Positions 16,984 to 24,500 of a stretch of DNA of 64,000 nucleotides are shown here, piece by piece. The first letter of the stretch is position 1. Every line of letters starts with the position of its first letter. Under the pieces are notes generated by a model. That model had not been told where the DNA came from, did no database searches, and saw only the letters and a program-made list of their open reading frames with translations. Where the stretch lies: the NCBI GenBank assembly GCA_029059705.1, contig JAIDVM010000007.1:1-64000 (forward strand), read 5' to 3'. The position numbers and the translations under genes are program-made. This DNA is from Clostridia bacterium. Lineage in GTDB: Bacteria; Bacillota; Clostridia; Christensenellales; Borkfalkiaceae.

Positions 16984-17011
16984 AAAAAAACACGGCTGAT
17001 TGCAAGCCGTG
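16984..17011 (-). terminator. Terminator of the tetR/membrane-protein pair
   Basis: On the minus strand CACGGCT/AGCCGTG arms (16991-17011) run directly into TTTTTTT. It lies 73 bases past the membrane-protein stop and back to back with the tRNA-Ser terminator. Confidence 0.85.
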
Positions 17012-17083
17012 AAATCCCGTGTGTATTTTAGGCAGACGCAACACAATCGAGTAAGCTCTTTTTACTTTAAACCGTCCATAAAT

Positions 17084-17680
17084 TTATTCCTTGTTTTTAT
17101 TGACGAGCTTTTGAATAAGCCTATTAAGATAATAAAGAGCAAACCCAAAAGCAAATATTCCCGCTAAAATTCCCAAAATAAATAACACGGAATACCAAAC
17201 GCCGACTTTTTCATAGTTCATAAAAAAGTAAATATAGTTGCCTGTAATCGAGCCGAATATTAAAACAAAGGCTAAATATAATAAAGGAACTGCGGCAACC
17301 GCAGGAACTAATTTTACTGTCGTTTCGGAAAGGTTGCAAAAAATCAAATAATACGCCAATACAAACAACGGGTTTACAATGTGCAAAAATGCAAAGCCGC
17401 CGCTCATTTGAAATTGATTTGAAAAAGCAATGCACACAAAAAACACTATCAAAAGTAAAATTGTTGCACAAAGATAAAGTATTTGCGGAATACGCTTATT
17501 TAACAAAAGTAAAATGCCGGCAACGATAAAAAATATGCCGACGGCAAAACTGCTTAAAAAAGTCAACTCGTATGTTTCCGCAAGGTGTTCACGGTATGTA
17601 AACAAAGAGGTAAACACAAGCACAAAGGCTATCGCAAAAGAAAGACTGATTTTGATTATTTTCAATGCATTTTCACTCAT
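17084..17680 (-). CDS. Six-helix membrane protein of unknown function
   Basis: No family recognised. 198 residues with six clear hydrophobic helices (about 8-28, 35-60, 64-88, 95-120, 121-147, 158-188), short loops, and a basic C-terminus QKLVNKNKE. It overlaps the upstream tetR-type gene by 8 bases (ATGAGTGA), so translation is coupled, and it is probably the regulator's target. A small efflux or stress-related membrane protein is plausible but unsupported by any motif. AT-rich relative to neighbours. Confidence 0.75.
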   Translation of the reverse strand: MSENALKIIKISLSFAIAFVLVFTSLFTYREHLAETYELTFLSSFAVGIFFIVAGILLLLNKRIPQILYLCATILLLIVFFVCIAFSNQFQMSGGFAFLHIVNPLFVLAYYLIFCNLSETTVKLVPAVAAVPLLYLAFVLIFGSITGNYIYFFMNYEKVGVWYSVLFILGILAGIFAFGFALYYLNRLIQKLVNKNKE

Positions 17681-18284
17681 TTTTTGCTATGTCCTTTATT
17701 AAAACTCTTTCCAAGTCGGATACGGTAATGGTTTCGTATTTTGTAGTGAATAGTTTTTTTAATGCGTAAAGATAAACGACGCTCCAATAAAAGTCCGCAA
17801 GCTTCATTGAAGAACCCTCGACAATGCTTTTTTCTTTTTGACCTTGCTCAATTATTTTCGCCGTGTACTTGTATATTTCCGATTGATAGGCGGTGCTTTC
17901 AGACATAAAACTGTCTTTTTCAAAAAGCACTTGCGTAGTTAAAGTTACTTTTGCCGCATAGTTTTCATCTTGTTCCAATTTTTCAATAACCGTCTTTGAC
18001 AATTTATGAATTTTATTTTTTGCGGAAACGGGCAGGCGCGACAGCAATTTTAAGTCTTTAATTTCTTTGTCATTATTGCAAATAACAAAAATTTCTTTGA
18101 ATAAATCTTCCTTTGACTTGAAATAGATATATAACGTGCCCTGCCCTATACCTATATAGTCGGCAAGGTCGCTTATTTTTGTACCGGCAAAACCGTTTCT
18201 TGCAAAGTAAAGCATTGCATCGTGCAAAATTTTCTTTCGTGTTTCCTCGCGTATCTCTTTACATCTTTCGGGTGTTTTGGGCAT
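17673..18284 (-). CDS. TetR/AcrR family transcriptional regulator
   Basis: 203 residues from ATG 18284, chosen because AAGGAG (18295-18300) lies 10 bases before it; an upstream in-frame ATG at 18323 lacks a site and would start inside the operator. The N-terminal TetR HTH includes the classic recognition region ISDLADYIGIGQGTLYIYFKSKEDLF; the C-terminal ligand domain is divergent. It probably represses itself and the coupled membrane protein through the palindrome at 18307-18324. The ligand is unknown. Confidence 0.9.
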   Translation of the reverse strand: MPKTPERCKEIREETRKKILHDAMLYFARNGFAGTKISDLADYIGIGQGTLYIYFKSKEDLFKEIFVICNNDKEIKDLKLLSRLPVSAKNKIHKLSKTVIEKLEQDENYAAKVTLTTQVLFEKDSFMSESTAYQSEIYKYTAKIIEQGQKEKSIVEGSSMKLADFYWSVVYLYALKKLFTTKYETITVSDLERVLIKDIAKNE

Positions 18285-18306
18285 AATAAACGCGCTCCTT
18301 TTTATG

Positions 18307-18324
18307 AATGAACTTTTATTCATT
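18307..18324. promoter_or_regulatory. Putative TetR operator
   Basis: Perfect palindrome AATGAA-N6-TTCATT between the -10 element and the ribosome binding site of the tetR-type gene, an ideal position for autorepression. Confidence 0.65.
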
Positions 18325-18328
18325 TAAA

Positions 18329-18357
18329 AGTTTATAATAAAATTAAGTTAAAGTCAA
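18329..18357 (-). promoter_or_regulatory. Promoter of the tetR/membrane-protein operon
   Basis: Minus strand -35 TTGACT (18352-18357), 17-base spacer, -10 TAAACT (18329-18334). The operator lies immediately downstream. Confidence 0.7.
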
Positions 18358-18376
18358 ATAAATAAGCAGTATATTT

Positions 18377-18440
18377 TTAAAACGGCAACATGGTGCGCGG
18401 AGAAGGTTTAAGGATTTTACGGCTTAACCCGCCGTTTTAA
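18377..18440. other. Structured intergenic element
   Basis: Perfect 10-base terminal arms TTAAAACGGC (18377-18386) and GCCGTTTTAA (18431-18440) enclose 44 bases that can form an inner GGTTTAAG/CTTAACC stem. No reading frame. Could be a small RNA, a short mobile-element remnant, or extra termination structure. Confidence 0.35.
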
Positions 18441-18446
18441 TAAAGA

Positions 18447-18485
18447 AAACCCACCGAGGACATATGTCCTCGGTGGGTTTTTGTT
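18447..18485. terminator. Terminator at the end of the fructan locus
   Basis: 34-base perfect palindrome (18447-18480), arm AAACCCACCGAGGACAT, U-rich on both sides. It lies 17 bases past the stop of the last gene of the locus. Confidence 0.9.
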
Positions 18486-18496
18486 TTTGATTTAAA

Positions 18497-19840
18497 TTAA
18501 TTTACGTTATATTTCGTGTAAACGCACGCGGTTGCGGAAACGTTAAGTTCAAGTCCGTCGGCGGCAGGGTCGGGATATACGGTTGACGACAGCGATTTGC
18601 CGTTTACGAAAATTTCAAGCGAAAACTCGTCGAAAACGACGGTTATTTCGGTTTTCGCGCTCCGTTTAAAAGGCATGCGCCTTATGCCCGCAAGGCTGTC
18701 GGCGTCCTTTTCAACGCCCGTAATCTGCTCGCCGGCGCGCGAACGGTCAAACACAAACTCATTGCCGACAAGATTAAACGACGCGTAATTTTCGCCTTTT
18801 TTACGCATTTTAAGCGAAAAATCTTTAATATCTTCTATTTCAAGCTTTATTGCGCCCGTTTTAACGTTATCCGAAAGAGTATTGACCACGGTTGTTTTTA
18901 AAACCTCACGCAAGTTTAACACGGGGGTTTGCAGCAATTCGCCGTCCTTTATCTCTACCCTTCTCGGCACGGTGAGCATGCCCGAAAAGCCGTATTTTTC
19001 GGAAGGGTTTTTTCTGTCCCACATATTGAGCCAGCCTATCATAACCGCTTCGTCCGCAAAAATTTGCGGCGCATAAAAATCGAAGCCGTAATCTATTATT
19101 TCGCTTTCGCCGAAGGTGCATTTTTTTGCGTTACAGTCAATATTTCCCAAACGGTAGAAAGTGCTGTGGATATTGAGGTGCTTGTTGCCGACTGCGGGCT
19201 GAAACTGTTCGCAATATGTAAGCAGCCCCAGCCGCTTGTTGTAATCGGGGCATTCAATCATCGTGCCGCTGCTGTCGGTATTCAACACGTCGCACTCGAA
19301 CTGCCATTTAAACAAATCCTTTGACGAAAACAACAGTATTCTGCCCCTGCCGTCAAGCTTGCGCGCGGCAACAAGGCAATAAAGCGTGTCGCCCTCGGCA
19401 AAGATTTTGGGGTCGCGGAAATCGCACGGGGAATAGCCGCACGGCAAATCCTTTTCACCTATCACGATGCCGTGTTTTTTAAAGTTTACGCCGTCTTCGG
19501 ACGAAGCAAGCGCCTGCAACTGCCTTATGTTTTCGCCGCCGCCGTTTTCTTTGTAGCTTGTGTACATAAGCCACAGCTTGCCCTTCCACACGATTGCCGT
19601 GCCCGAAAAGCAGCCGTCGTCCTGTTCGTCGGGACAAAGCGCAACGGGCAGATGCTCCCAATTAAACAAATCGCGGCTTTTTACGTGTCCCCAATGCATG
19701 GGGCCCCAATAAACGTTGCTTGAATAGTACTGAAAAAATACGTGATATTCGCCATTGAATTTTACCAAGCCGTTGGGGTCGTTAATCCAGCCCTTTTCGC
19801 CGGTAATATGGAATTTCGGTCTCAAATTTAAGTCGTCCAC
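18497..19840 (-). CDS. Cytoplasmic GH32 beta-fructosidase
   Basis: 447 residues, no signal peptide. The five-bladed propeller carries the three GH32 acidic residues: nucleophile Asp21 (WINDPNG), stabiliser Asp143 (FRDPK) and acid/base Glu196 (IECPD); a C-terminal beta-sandwich follows (about 310-447). It resembles sucrose-6-phosphate hydrolases, but in a locus with an ABC importer rather than a PTS the expected substrates are unphosphorylated sucrose or fructo-oligosaccharides. The start is GTG at 19838-19840 with GGAG 13 bases upstream, rather far, so the exact start is less certain. It is last in the locus, after an 82-base gap containing a hairpin, and may have partly separate expression. 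Confidence 0.92.
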   Translation of the reverse strand: MDDLNLRPKFHITGEKGWINDPNGLVKFNGEYHVFFQYYSSNVYWGPMHWGHVKSRDLFNWEHLPVALCPDEQDDGCFSGTAIVWKGKLWLMYTSYKENGGGENIRQLQALASSEDGVNFKKHGIVIGEKDLPCGYSPCDFRDPKIFAEGDTLYCLVAARKLDGRGRILLFSSKDLFKWQFECDVLNTDSSGTMIECPDYNKRLGLLTYCEQFQPAVGNKHLNIHSTFYRLGNIDCNAKKCTFGESEIIDYGFDFYAPQIFADEAVMIGWLNMWDRKNPSEKYGFSGMLTVPRRVEIKDGELLQTPVLNLREVLKTTVVNTLSDNVKTGAIKLEIEDIKDFSLKMRKKGENYASFNLVGNEFVFDRSRAGEQITGVEKDADSLAGIRRMPFKRSAKTEITVVFDEFSLEIFVNGKSLSSTVYPDPAADGLELNVSATACVYTKYNVN

Positions 19841-19866
19841 TTTGCTGATTTTACTCCGTTTATTTA

Positions 19867-19901
19867 TTTTACCGCGGTTTTTTTGAAAAACCGCGGTAAA
19901 A
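19867..19901. other. Intercistronic hairpin before the cytoplasmic GH32 gene
   Basis: 16-base perfect arms TTTTACCGCGGTTTTT / AAAAACCGCGGTAAAA with a 3-base loop. The minus strand is followed by A-rich, not T-rich, sequence, so it is more likely a processing or stability element than a full terminator. Confidence 0.55.
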
Positions 19902-19922
19902 CATTTTATTAATTACAGTTGA

Positions 19923-22037
19923 TTAAGAAATTTGGTTGGTTGCCGCAAGCCCTTCGGCAGGCTCCGCATCCAGGTCAGTAATTATTTCGTCTACAACAAC
20001 CAAACGCCAAGGTCTTTCTCCGGCGCCATTAGGCTCGTTGTCGAAAATTTCGATATAGCATTCAATTTCTTCCGCATTATCGAAATGATATTTGTACTGA
20101 ACAAGCTGACCTTCACCGGCTGCGGAAACGTTAGTATTCTGGAAACGTGCAATAACCGTTCCGTCGGTTTTTACTATCCTTATACCCAAAGTATCGTAAT
20201 CAGAGCCGCCGAGCCTGAACGAAATCCACGCATTTGCTTTTAACGTGAATTTTTCGCTTCTTATCGTGCCCATACGGTATTCGAGATTAGGGTCGTGGGG
20301 GGTATCTTCACTGTGCCCTTCGACAGCCGTAAACAATTTGCCGGTATTGCCATAATCGGCACCCCAATATCTGTTTGCCGAGCTTACCGCGCCGGGGATT
20401 GCCCCGTCGACGCACGTCCAGCCTTCGAGGTCGCTTTCGAAGCCGCCGTTGTAAACCTGATATTTACTTACTACGTCGCCCGTTCTGATATTTGCAGGGT
20501 GCTCTTTTTCCTCTGCAGTGTTTAAAACCTCGGGAACGGCTTTATAATAAGTTACAAAGCTATCTGCAAAGAACAAGCCGTAATCGCTTTCACCGACGTC
20601 GGTTATGCGGATATAAACGGTTTTGCCCTTGTGCGCAGAAAGGTCGGCTTTGTAGAAAATAAGCGAGCAACCGCTCTTTACGCCTTCGGTTCTTTCCTGC
20701 CATAAGCTGTTGCCATATCTTGCAAGGATTGCTCCCGTGTCCTTTTCAATTATGTCAAGATAAACCTTGTCAACGTTTTTTGCGCCGCCGAGCTGATAAG
20801 TTATATAACCCGAACCGCCGATTTTAAAAGGCGAGCTCGTTAAAGTGCCCATAGCGCCCTCGCTTGCGCCCTGCGCATAAGCAGAGAAAAATTTTCTGTC
20901 GTTACCAAACAGATAACCATCCTCGTTTTCTTTATCGTTCAGCCAATAGTGAGTATCTTCGGTAACGGAACCAAGCTTGGCGTTGCTTAAAGTCCAGCCG
21001 TTAAGCCCGTCGTCAAAGGTGCCGTTTGTTATGCGGTATGCCGTTGTATCGGTGATATGCAGGGTGTAATTGTAGGAAACGGAAGAATTATTCTGCCCGT
21101 ATTTTACGGTTACGGCAAAGGTTACGTCGGTTGCCGTTTCGGTGAAATTACCTTCGAAATTATATACCGCGCAATTGTCGCCGTCAAGCGTAACGGGCGC
21201 GCCGTTTAAAGTTACTTCGTAAGTAAGCGCAACGTCCGCGGGAGCTTCTACGTTTTCCGCAAAGTTTAAAGTTACGCCTTCCTTTTCGTCTATGGAAAGC
21301 TCGTAAATATCGATATTTCTTTCAACTGCCTCTTGCTTTAAAACGGGTTTAACTTCGGGATTGGGATTTTCTTCGGAACCGCCGGTATCGGTTACCTTTA
21401 CCGTAATATTAAACTCAACGGTTTTTGCCTGAGCCTCGGGTTTTTCGCTGTCGGTATAAGTTACCGTAACCGTAAGCGTTTTTTCGGTAACCGCGGCATA
21501 TGCGGCGGTTAATTTGTCATTTACTATCGTAACGCTTTCGTCCGCTTCCTTTAAAGCATACGAATAAACGTAGCTTTCATCTCCCGATTGAGGGGCGAGA
21601 GTAAGCGTTTTCGAAGTCTCGTCTTTAAGGTCGTATTCAAGCTTTAAATCCTCGAATACGGGCGCGGGTTTTTCAACGGGGGTTACGGTTTTTTCGTTTA
21701 CGGTAACCGCAAACTCAACAAAAACCTCGCCCGCCGCCGCGGTTATTTTAGCCGAGCCTTTTTTAACCGCGGTTACGGTTGCCGCAGAGCCGCTTAGCGA
21801 AACCGTTGCAACAGCTTCCGCCGAAGAGGAAACCGCGTAAACGTAGCCTTCGGGCAGGGAAATATAATCCGAAAGGTTTATATTGTGCCTGTCACCCTCG
21901 GTAAGCGTAATAGCCGTACCGTCTTTAAGCTTTTGGGGCTTGGGTTTGTCGCCGTTTTCGCCTCCGCCGCACGCCGCGGCGAAAACCATGGCAACGCACA
22001 GCATAGCCGATAAAAGCGCCGCATAAATTTTCTTCAT
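19923..22037 (-). CDS. Surface lipoprotein: Ig-like domains plus two tandem putative glycan-binding modules
   Basis: 704 residues from ATG 22037 (AGAGG upstream; a GTG three codons earlier lies within the site region). Signal peptide with lipobox AAAC, lipid Cys at residue 23. Residues about 35-340 look like two or three bacterial Ig-like domains. Two copies of a roughly 170-180-residue module follow, each opening NGxFxxxLxGWT (near 344 and 530), with a middle strand pattern GSGYITYxLGG or AWISFRLGG and a closing YKADL/IxIxDxGxxDxG...ADxF pattern. No catalytic motif was seen. Encoded inside the fructan locus next to a longer paralogue, it is probably a surface glycan-binding protein; binding is inferred. 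Confidence 0.78.
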   Translation of the reverse strand: MKKIYAALLSAMLCVAMVFAAACGGGENGDKPKPQKLKDGTAITLTEGDRHNINLSDYISLPEGYVYAVSSSAEAVATVSLSGSAATVTAVKKGSAKITAAAGEVFVEFAVTVNEKTVTPVEKPAPVFEDLKLEYDLKDETSKTLTLAPQSGDESYVYSYALKEADESVTIVNDKLTAAYAAVTEKTLTVTVTYTDSEKPEAQAKTVEFNITVKVTDTGGSEENPNPEVKPVLKQEAVERNIDIYELSIDEKEGVTLNFAENVEAPADVALTYEVTLNGAPVTLDGDNCAVYNFEGNFTETATDVTFAVTVKYGQNNSSVSYNYTLHITDTTAYRITNGTFDDGLNGWTLSNAKLGSVTEDTHYWLNDKENEDGYLFGNDRKFFSAYAQGASEGAMGTLTSSPFKIGGSGYITYQLGGAKNVDKVYLDIIEKDTGAILARYGNSLWQERTEGVKSGCSLIFYKADLSAHKGKTVYIRITDVGESDYGLFFADSFVTYYKAVPEVLNTAEEKEHPANIRTGDVVSKYQVYNGGFESDLEGWTCVDGAIPGAVSSANRYWGADYGNTGKLFTAVEGHSEDTPHDPNLEYRMGTIRSEKFTLKANAWISFRLGGSDYDTLGIRIVKTDGTVIARFQNTNVSAAGEGQLVQYKYHFDNAEEIECYIEIFDNEPNGAGERPWRLVVVDEIITDLDAEPAEGLAATNQIS

Positions 22038-22056
22038 TTTTTCCACCTCTTAAAAT

Positions 22057-24489
22057 TTATTTATTGTTAGTCGCCGTTACGGCGTTTTCCAACTCGGGTT
22101 TCGACTGATAATCCGTCGTTATCGCGTCCACCGCAACAAGTCTCCACGCGTTGCCGCTGTCGTTAGGCTCGTTGTCGAATATTTCGATATAGCACTCCGT
22201 TTCTTCGGTAACCTCCGTAAATTGATAAATATACTGCGCAAGCACGCCTTCGCCCGCGGGCGAAACCGCCGTGTGGTTGAATTCGCCCAAAACGGCGCCG
22301 TCGCTTGCCCTTACCACCCTTATGCCCGTGGTGGGGTTGATTGCTCCGCCGAGCTTAAAGGAAATCCAGCCGCCCGCCCTCAGCGTAAACTCGCGGCTTC
22401 TTATCGTTCCCATACGGTGCTCCAAAGCGGGCGAAGGATTAGGCTCGCCGTTATAGCCTTCGATTGCCGTAAACAGGAAGTTGCCCTCTTTGCCGTAGGA
22501 AGCGCCGCTGAAATATTTGTTATTCGAGCTTACCGCGCCGGGGACTTCGCCGTTTACGCAAGTCCAGCCCGTTAAATCGCCCGTTTCAAAGCCGCCGTTA
22601 AACACCTGATATTTATTTTCGTCTTCAAGCATGGGCAATTTGTCTATTGCAAGCTTTGCCTCGGAGGGAATTGCTTTTTCGTTTTCGTAATAAGTTATAA
22701 AGCTGTCGGCAATCAAAAGCCCCCAGTCGTCGTGTGCGTTGTCAACAAGCTGAAGCTTAATCTTTTTGCCCAAGAATTTGGTAAGGTCGGCCTTGTAAGC
22801 AGACATTGAACCGTCGTTAAAGTACATATTAAAGAAACGCGCAAGCTCGGTGCCGTTTTCGGCGTCAAGCACCGAAAGATAGCAAAGCGAGGAATCTTTG
22901 CCGCCGCCCAAACGGTAAGTTATCCAGCCCGTGCCGCCGAGAACGAATTCCGAACTCGTCAGCGTGCCGGTATTGCCTTCGAGCTTTTGTCCGTCGTGCT
23001 CGAAGCCCGTAAACAGATAATTACCTTTTTTGTTATAAGGTCTGCCAAGACAGAATTCTTCGTTTACAACCCTGCCTATGGGGTGTTCGGGGTCGCTCAG
23101 CGTCCAGCCGTTTAAGTCGCCCGTTTCAAAGTTGCCGTTTATAACCTGATGCTCGCTGTCGGGAATAACGTCGTAATTGTCGCTGATTACCGCGCGGTAA
23201 GCTTCCGTGTCATACCAGACGGGAGCTTCCTCCCAATAGGTTTTAACGCTGTCCAAGGTTATGCAGCCGAGTTCGTCGGTTGAAGAGTTTTTATCGACGA
23301 CTTCAATATACATTGTTCTGCCGAGATATTCGGAAAAGTCCGCATAGTATTGCACCATGTTCAAAAGGCGCATGCCGTTTGCAACGTGGGGGAACTGGAA
23401 ATTCCAATACTTAAAGTTAGAAAACTTTGCAATTTCGGTGTCCTTTTCCTCGCCCTTTAACATAAAGCGCAGATAGGTTAAGCCGTTATTTTGGCAGCCG
23501 CCGAGCTTCCAGCTTATATAGCCCGAACCGCCGAGCTTGAACTCGGAAGAGCGCATAACGCCCGTTGCCGCGGGCATATAGTGCCCGTAATGGAAATTGC
23601 CGTCGCGGGAATAGGTTATGTTTTCGTTCCACCAAACGCTTTCGGCATTAACTCCGTCGTGCGAAAAAGCTTCGCCTTCCACGATTTTCCAGCCCGCAAG
23701 CGAGCCCGTTTCAAACCCGCCGTTGGCGATATCATATTCCGAAGGCGCTTGCGCTTCAGTTTGATATATTTTAGACTTAACGAAATATTCGCCTTCCGTC
23801 TGCGCAAGAGCGTCACCGCCTATCCTTATATCGTCCACGGAGAGATAGCCGTAATAGAAGTGCTCGTCGTTATCCACAATGCGGATATACGCCTTTTCGC
23901 CCGCATAAGCGGATAAATCGAGCGTGTAATCGCAGAAGTTATCGGTGCAGTAAACGCCAGCTTTGTACTGAGCCAGATTTACGTAGCTTTCCGTGTGCTC
24001 CAAAAAGTAATCGTTGGTCTGCATGGCAATCATCTTGTTATCGGAAGCGCGGTAAACGCCGACGTAACAAAGCTTTTCTTTGCTCTTTGACGCAGCGCCC
24101 GCGTCCTTGCCGACTCTGGGCGAGCCGCCCGCGAGCTTCATCGATATTGTGCCGTCCTCGGGGATTACGAAATCGTTCGAACGGATTGCACCCGTTCTCG
24201 CGTTTGAATAGCTTCCGTCCGCCTTGCCGCAAAGATACCAGTTGCCCGTCTGTCCAACGGGAATTTGGGTATGGTTTGCATCGTAATCGTAGCTGAATTC
24301 GTTTTTGGATATAACGCAGTCGTCGGTGAAAGCGTTTCCGTATTCCACAGTCCAGCCGCTTAAATCGGCGCTTTCGAAGCCGCCGTTTATTACGCTTGCG
24401 GGAAGCTGTTCGCCGCCTGCGCACGCCACGCCGCCTATTGCGGCGCCCGCGCAGAGAATACTTAAAATCGCAATAAATTTCTTACGCAT
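22057..24489 (-). CDS. Surface lipoprotein: four tandem putative glycan-binding modules
   Basis: 810 residues; GGAGG 8 bases before the ATG; lipobox GVAC with lipid Cys at 23. The mature protein is four copies of the same module as its neighbour, opening at about residues 33, 255, 450 and 628 with NGGFE[ST]xxLxGW and sharing SSEFxLGGxGxISxKLGG and Y(K/A)ADxxxxLGxxxxxxVVD segments. The last module is much like the last of the 704-residue paralogue (shared CYIEIFDNEPN), pointing to duplication of a whole gene or gene end. The fold is probably a jelly roll of carbohydrate-binding type. 19 bases separate it from the next gene. No enzyme motif seen. Confidence 0.78.
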   Translation of the reverse strand: MRKKFIAILSILCAGAAIGGVACAGGEQLPASVINGGFESADLSGWTVEYGNAFTDDCVISKNEFSYDYDANHTQIPVGQTGNWYLCGKADGSYSNARTGAIRSNDFVIPEDGTISMKLAGGSPRVGKDAGAASKSKEKLCYVGVYRASDNKMIAMQTNDYFLEHTESYVNLAQYKAGVYCTDNFCDYTLDLSAYAGEKAYIRIVDNDEHFYYGYLSVDDIRIGGDALAQTEGEYFVKSKIYQTEAQAPSEYDIANGGFETGSLAGWKIVEGEAFSHDGVNAESVWWNENITYSRDGNFHYGHYMPAATGVMRSSEFKLGGSGYISWKLGGCQNNGLTYLRFMLKGEEKDTEIAKFSNFKYWNFQFPHVANGMRLLNMVQYYADFSEYLGRTMYIEVVDKNSSTDELGCITLDSVKTYWEEAPVWYDTEAYRAVISDNYDVIPDSEHQVINGNFETGDLNGWTLSDPEHPIGRVVNEEFCLGRPYNKKGNYLFTGFEHDGQKLEGNTGTLTSSEFVLGGTGWITYRLGGGKDSSLCYLSVLDAENGTELARFFNMYFNDGSMSAYKADLTKFLGKKIKLQLVDNAHDDWGLLIADSFITYYENEKAIPSEAKLAIDKLPMLEDENKYQVFNGGFETGDLTGWTCVNGEVPGAVSSNNKYFSGASYGKEGNFLFTAIEGYNGEPNPSPALEHRMGTIRSREFTLRAGGWISFKLGGAINPTTGIRVVRASDGAVLGEFNHTAVSPAGEGVLAQYIYQFTEVTEETECYIEIFDNEPNDSGNAWRLVAVDAITTDYQSKPELENAVTATNNK

Positions 24490-24500
24490 TTGCCGCCTCC

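Noticed and set aside
19867-19901. Full terminator splitting the last GH32 gene from the fructan operon
   Set aside because: The stem is strong, but the minus-strand sequence after it is A-rich, with no U-tract, so complete termination is not supported.
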